Part shown: positions 6,089-7,494 of the stretch, piece after piece
Layout of the letters: every line of letters begins with the position of its first letter
Numbering within the stretch: the first letter of the stretch is position 1
Assembly: GCA_934454035.1 (NCBI GenBank)
Contig: CAKSFY010000109.1
Coordinates: forward strand, 1-7,494
From: an uncultured Clostridia bacterium
GTDB lineage: Bacteria; Bacillota; Clostridia; UBA1381
Reading direction: 5' to 3'
DNA length: 7,494 bases
Notes under the pieces: model-generated
What the model saw: the letters and a program-made list of their open reading frames with translations, nothing else
What the model was told of the DNA's origin: nothing
Databases searched by the model: none
Program-made: the position numbers and the translations under genes

Positions 6089-7216
6089 ATGGATAATTCA
6101 CCGATTGTCGGAAAGCTCAGCGTTATAAGCATGAAAGGCTGCGAGGAGTTCACAAGCAGAATTGATTACTATTTAAAGCAATTCAGAAAGGAATATGAAG
6201 ATCAGGAAACCTATGTAACGCATATTACATGCCCCAGATTCGGAACAGGCGAGGGAAAATGCGTAATAGAGGAAACTGTCAGAGGTCATGATGTGTATAT
6301 CATCTGCGATATGTTCAATCATGGAGTAACATATAAGATGTATGAGTCGGAAAATCATATGAGCCCGGACGATCATTACCAGGACTTAAAGAGAATTATT
6401 GCGGCAATGGGCGGCAAGCCGAGAAGAATTACCGTTGTAATGCCTATGCTTTATTGCGGCAGACAGCACAGAAGAACCGCAAGAGAGTCACTTGACTGCG
6501 CTTCGGCTTTGCAGGAGCTTATTTCAATGGGTGTAACAAACATTATTACGTTTGACGCACATGACGCACGCGTTCAGAATGCGATTCCTTTAAACAGCTT
6601 TGATGATGTTCAGACAACGTATCAGATGATTAAAGCTCTTACAAGAGAAGTACCCGATATATCTTTTGATAAAGAAGATACAATAATTATATCGCCGGAT
6701 GAAGGCGGAATGAACAGATGTATGTACTATTCATCAGTTCTTGAAATTGACCTCGGAATGTTTTACAAGCGCAGAAATTATTCTGTTGTTGTTAACGGAA
6801 AAAACCCGATAGAAGCACATGTATATTTGGGCAGAGACGTAAGCGGCAAGGACATTATTATTGTTGACGATATGATTTCGAGCGGAGAGTCTGTCCTTGA
6901 TATTGCAAAGAGACTTAAAGAGCAGGGAGCAAAGAGAATATTTGTGTTTACCGCGTTCGGACTTTTCTGCAATGGCCTTGAAAAATTTGATGAAGCATAT
7001 AAAAACGGATATATAAACAAGATATTTACAACAAATTTGATTTATCGTATGCCGGGGCTTTTGACAAGAGATTGGTACTGCGAGGTTGATATGTCAAAGT
7101 ATATTTCACTTTTGATAAATACTATCAATCATGACGATTCAATCAGTCAGCTTCTCAGCCCGGTTGCAAGAATTAAAAACCATCTCAAAAAAATTGAAGA
7201 ATCCAGAAAAAAGTAA
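6089..7216 (+). CDS. prs: Ribose-phosphate pyrophosphokinase (PRPP synthetase), divergent long form
   Basis: Makes PRPP from ribose 5-phosphate and ATP, the precursor of purines, pyrimidines, NAD, histidine and tryptophan. At 375 residues it is about 60 longer than the common bacterial Prs. Matching regions in order are VRGHDVYII (about 64-72), the flexible ATP loop GRQHRRTARES (124-134, replacing the usual ARQDRK), DAHD with His158 (usual DLHA), FYKRR, and the PRPP loop VDDMISSGES (259-268, usual VDDIIDTAGT). An insert around 79-95 (YKMYESENHMSPDDHY) and a C-terminal extension of about 50 residues add the length. Long Prs-like proteins of this kind occur in Clostridia, sometimes beside a standard Prs, so this may be the main enzyme or a paralogue. 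AAGGAGG (6076-6082) is 6 bases before ATG. It has its own promoter and terminator. Confidence 0.88.
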   Translation: MDNSPIVGKLSVISMKGCEEFTSRIDYYLKQFRKEYEDQETYVTHITCPRFGTGEGKCVIEETVRGHDVYIICDMFNHGVTYKMYESENHMSPDDHYQDLKRIIAAMGGKPRRITVVMPMLYCGRQHRRTARESLDCASALQELISMGVTNIITFDAHDARVQNAIPLNSFDDVQTTYQMIKALTREVPDISFDKEDTIIISPDEGGMNRCMYYSSVLEIDLGMFYKRRNYSVVVNGKNPIEAHVYLGRDVSGKDIIIVDDMISSGESVLDIAKRLKEQGAKRIFVFTAFGLFCNGLEKFDEAYKNGYINKIFTTNLIYRMPGLLTRDWYCEVDMSKYISLLINTINHDDSISQLLSPVARIKNHLKKIEESRKK

Positions 7217-7225
7217 GATGACATC

Positions 7226-7262
7226 AAAAATGGGGACTTTTTGACAGTCCCCATTTTTTTTT
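7226..7262 (+). terminator. Strong intrinsic terminator of prs
   Basis: AAAAATGGGGACT (7226-7238), 7-base loop, AGTCCCCATTTTT (7246-7258), a perfect 13-bp stem running into nine T (7254-7262). It begins 10 bases after the prs stop. Confidence 0.95.
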
Positions 7263-7290
7263 ACACAGAAAAACGTGAATATTTGTGCAA

Positions 7291-7315
7291 CAAAAAACCG
7301 CTCTGTTGAGCGGTT
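7291..7315 (-). terminator. Intrinsic terminator, minus strand
   Basis: Perfect 8-bp stem AACCGCTC/GAGCGGTT (7296-7303 with 7308-7315), 4-base loop. Read on the minus strand it is followed by six T (complement of 7292-7297). On the + strand no T run follows, so the orientation is clear. Confidence 0.8.
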
Positions 7316-7421
7316 CGGGGCAATCCCTCATTTTGTGTAAACCTCAAAATTGGCTCCAAAATGATAATATAATCTAAGTAGTTTTTGTGGGCTGAAAGGC
7401 GGATTTCGGCTTTCAGTCCTT
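7291..7421 (-). ncRNA. Candidate small RNA of about 130 nt, unknown family
   Basis: Bounded on the minus strand by a promoter (7428-7456) and an intrinsic terminator (7291-7315); no reading frame of note lies between. The predicted RNA starts near 7421 and folds a 5' hairpin from 7389-7398 and 7410-7419 (CTGAAAG/CTTTCAG core, one A-C mismatch in this strand). An outer pair CTAAG/CTTAG (7374-7378 with 7419-7423) would overlap it by one base. A middle hairpin pairs CATTTTG with CAAAATG (7329-7335 with 7357-7363 region). I do not recognise 6S, SRP RNA, tmRNA or a riboswitch. Existence is inferred from signals only. Confidence 0.5.
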
Positions 7422-7427
7422 AGCTAT

Positions 7428-7456
7428 AATTTAGCATAAAACTTCCGGCTTGTCAA
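7428..7456 (-). promoter_or_regulatory. Sigma-A promoter, minus strand
   Basis: On the minus strand, a perfect TTGACA (complement of 7451-7456), 17 bases, then TAAATT (complement of 7428-7433). It points toward prs and away from the window end. Confidence 0.65.
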
Positions 7457-7493
7457 GGGCGCCCTCGTAGAAGGGCGTTTATTTCACCCTTGA
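7453..7493. repeat. Nested inverted repeat at window end
   Basis: Outer arms TCAAGGG (7453-7459) and CCCTTGA (7487-7493) enclose an inner hairpin CGCCCT/AGGGCG (7460-7465 with 7472-7477) plus a 9-base spacer TTTATTTCA. On the + strand the inner hairpin is followed by TTTATTT, so it might be a weak terminator. The left arm overlaps the -35 of the minus-strand promoter, so a binding site is also possible. Confidence 0.6.
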
Positions 7494-7494
7494 T

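Noticed and set aside
7316..7350. Insertion-sequence end (TTTTGTGTAAAC resembles ends of some IS256-type elements)
   Set aside because: Only a dozen bases match from memory, with no transposase, partner repeat or target duplication in view.
7291..7425. tracrRNA or CRISPR-associated RNA
   Set aside because: No cas gene, no repeat array and no anti-repeat partner occur in the window; a terminator hairpin alone is not enough.

Overview
The window looks like chromosomal DNA of a low-GC, Gram-positive anaerobe, most likely a gut or rumen member of the Clostridia. The reasons are strong AAGGAGG-type ribosome sites, consensus sigma-A promoters, an oxygen-sensitive class III ribonucleotide reductase, a GLUG-repeat surface protein and a copper-amine-oxidase-type stalk domain. 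No genus can be assigned. All protein genes are on the + strand.

Positions 1-1589 hold a cell-surface module: the C-terminal part of a GLUG-repeat protein, a 45-residue peptide gene and a small secreted stalk-domain protein. They are packed tightly enough to be translationally coupled and end at an intrinsic terminator (1594-1628). Positions 1633-2880 hold a separate transcription unit. A near-consensus promoter feeds a structured leader RNA of about 100 nt, followed by a complete XerS-like tyrosine recombinase. The leader has a possible closing stem, two hairpins, a possible pseudoknot and a T7 tract, and is a good candidate for the computationally described 'xerDC' RNA motif.

Positions 2918-5953 hold the anaerobic ribonucleotide reductase unit. 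A perfect TTGACA-N17-TATAAT promoter is overlaid by a textbook pair of NrdR boxes. It drives nrdD (catalytic subunit) and then nrdG (its radical-SAM activase). An intrinsic terminator sits immediately upstream of the nrdG ribosome site, so nrdG expression must depend on read-through. Positions 6020-7262 hold a monocistronic, divergent long-form PRPP synthetase (prs) with its own promoter and a strong terminator. PRPP feeds nucleotide synthesis and NrdD turns ribonucleotides into deoxyribonucleotides, so the second half of the window is about nucleotide supply.

The last 230 bases contain no protein gene. On the minus strand, a TTGACA-N17-TAAATT promoter and a hairpin-plus-T6 terminator bracket a structured stretch of about 130 nt, a candidate small RNA of unknown family. 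The least explained elements are the recombinase leader, this minus-strand RNA, the nrdD/nrdG terminator and the 45-residue peptide.
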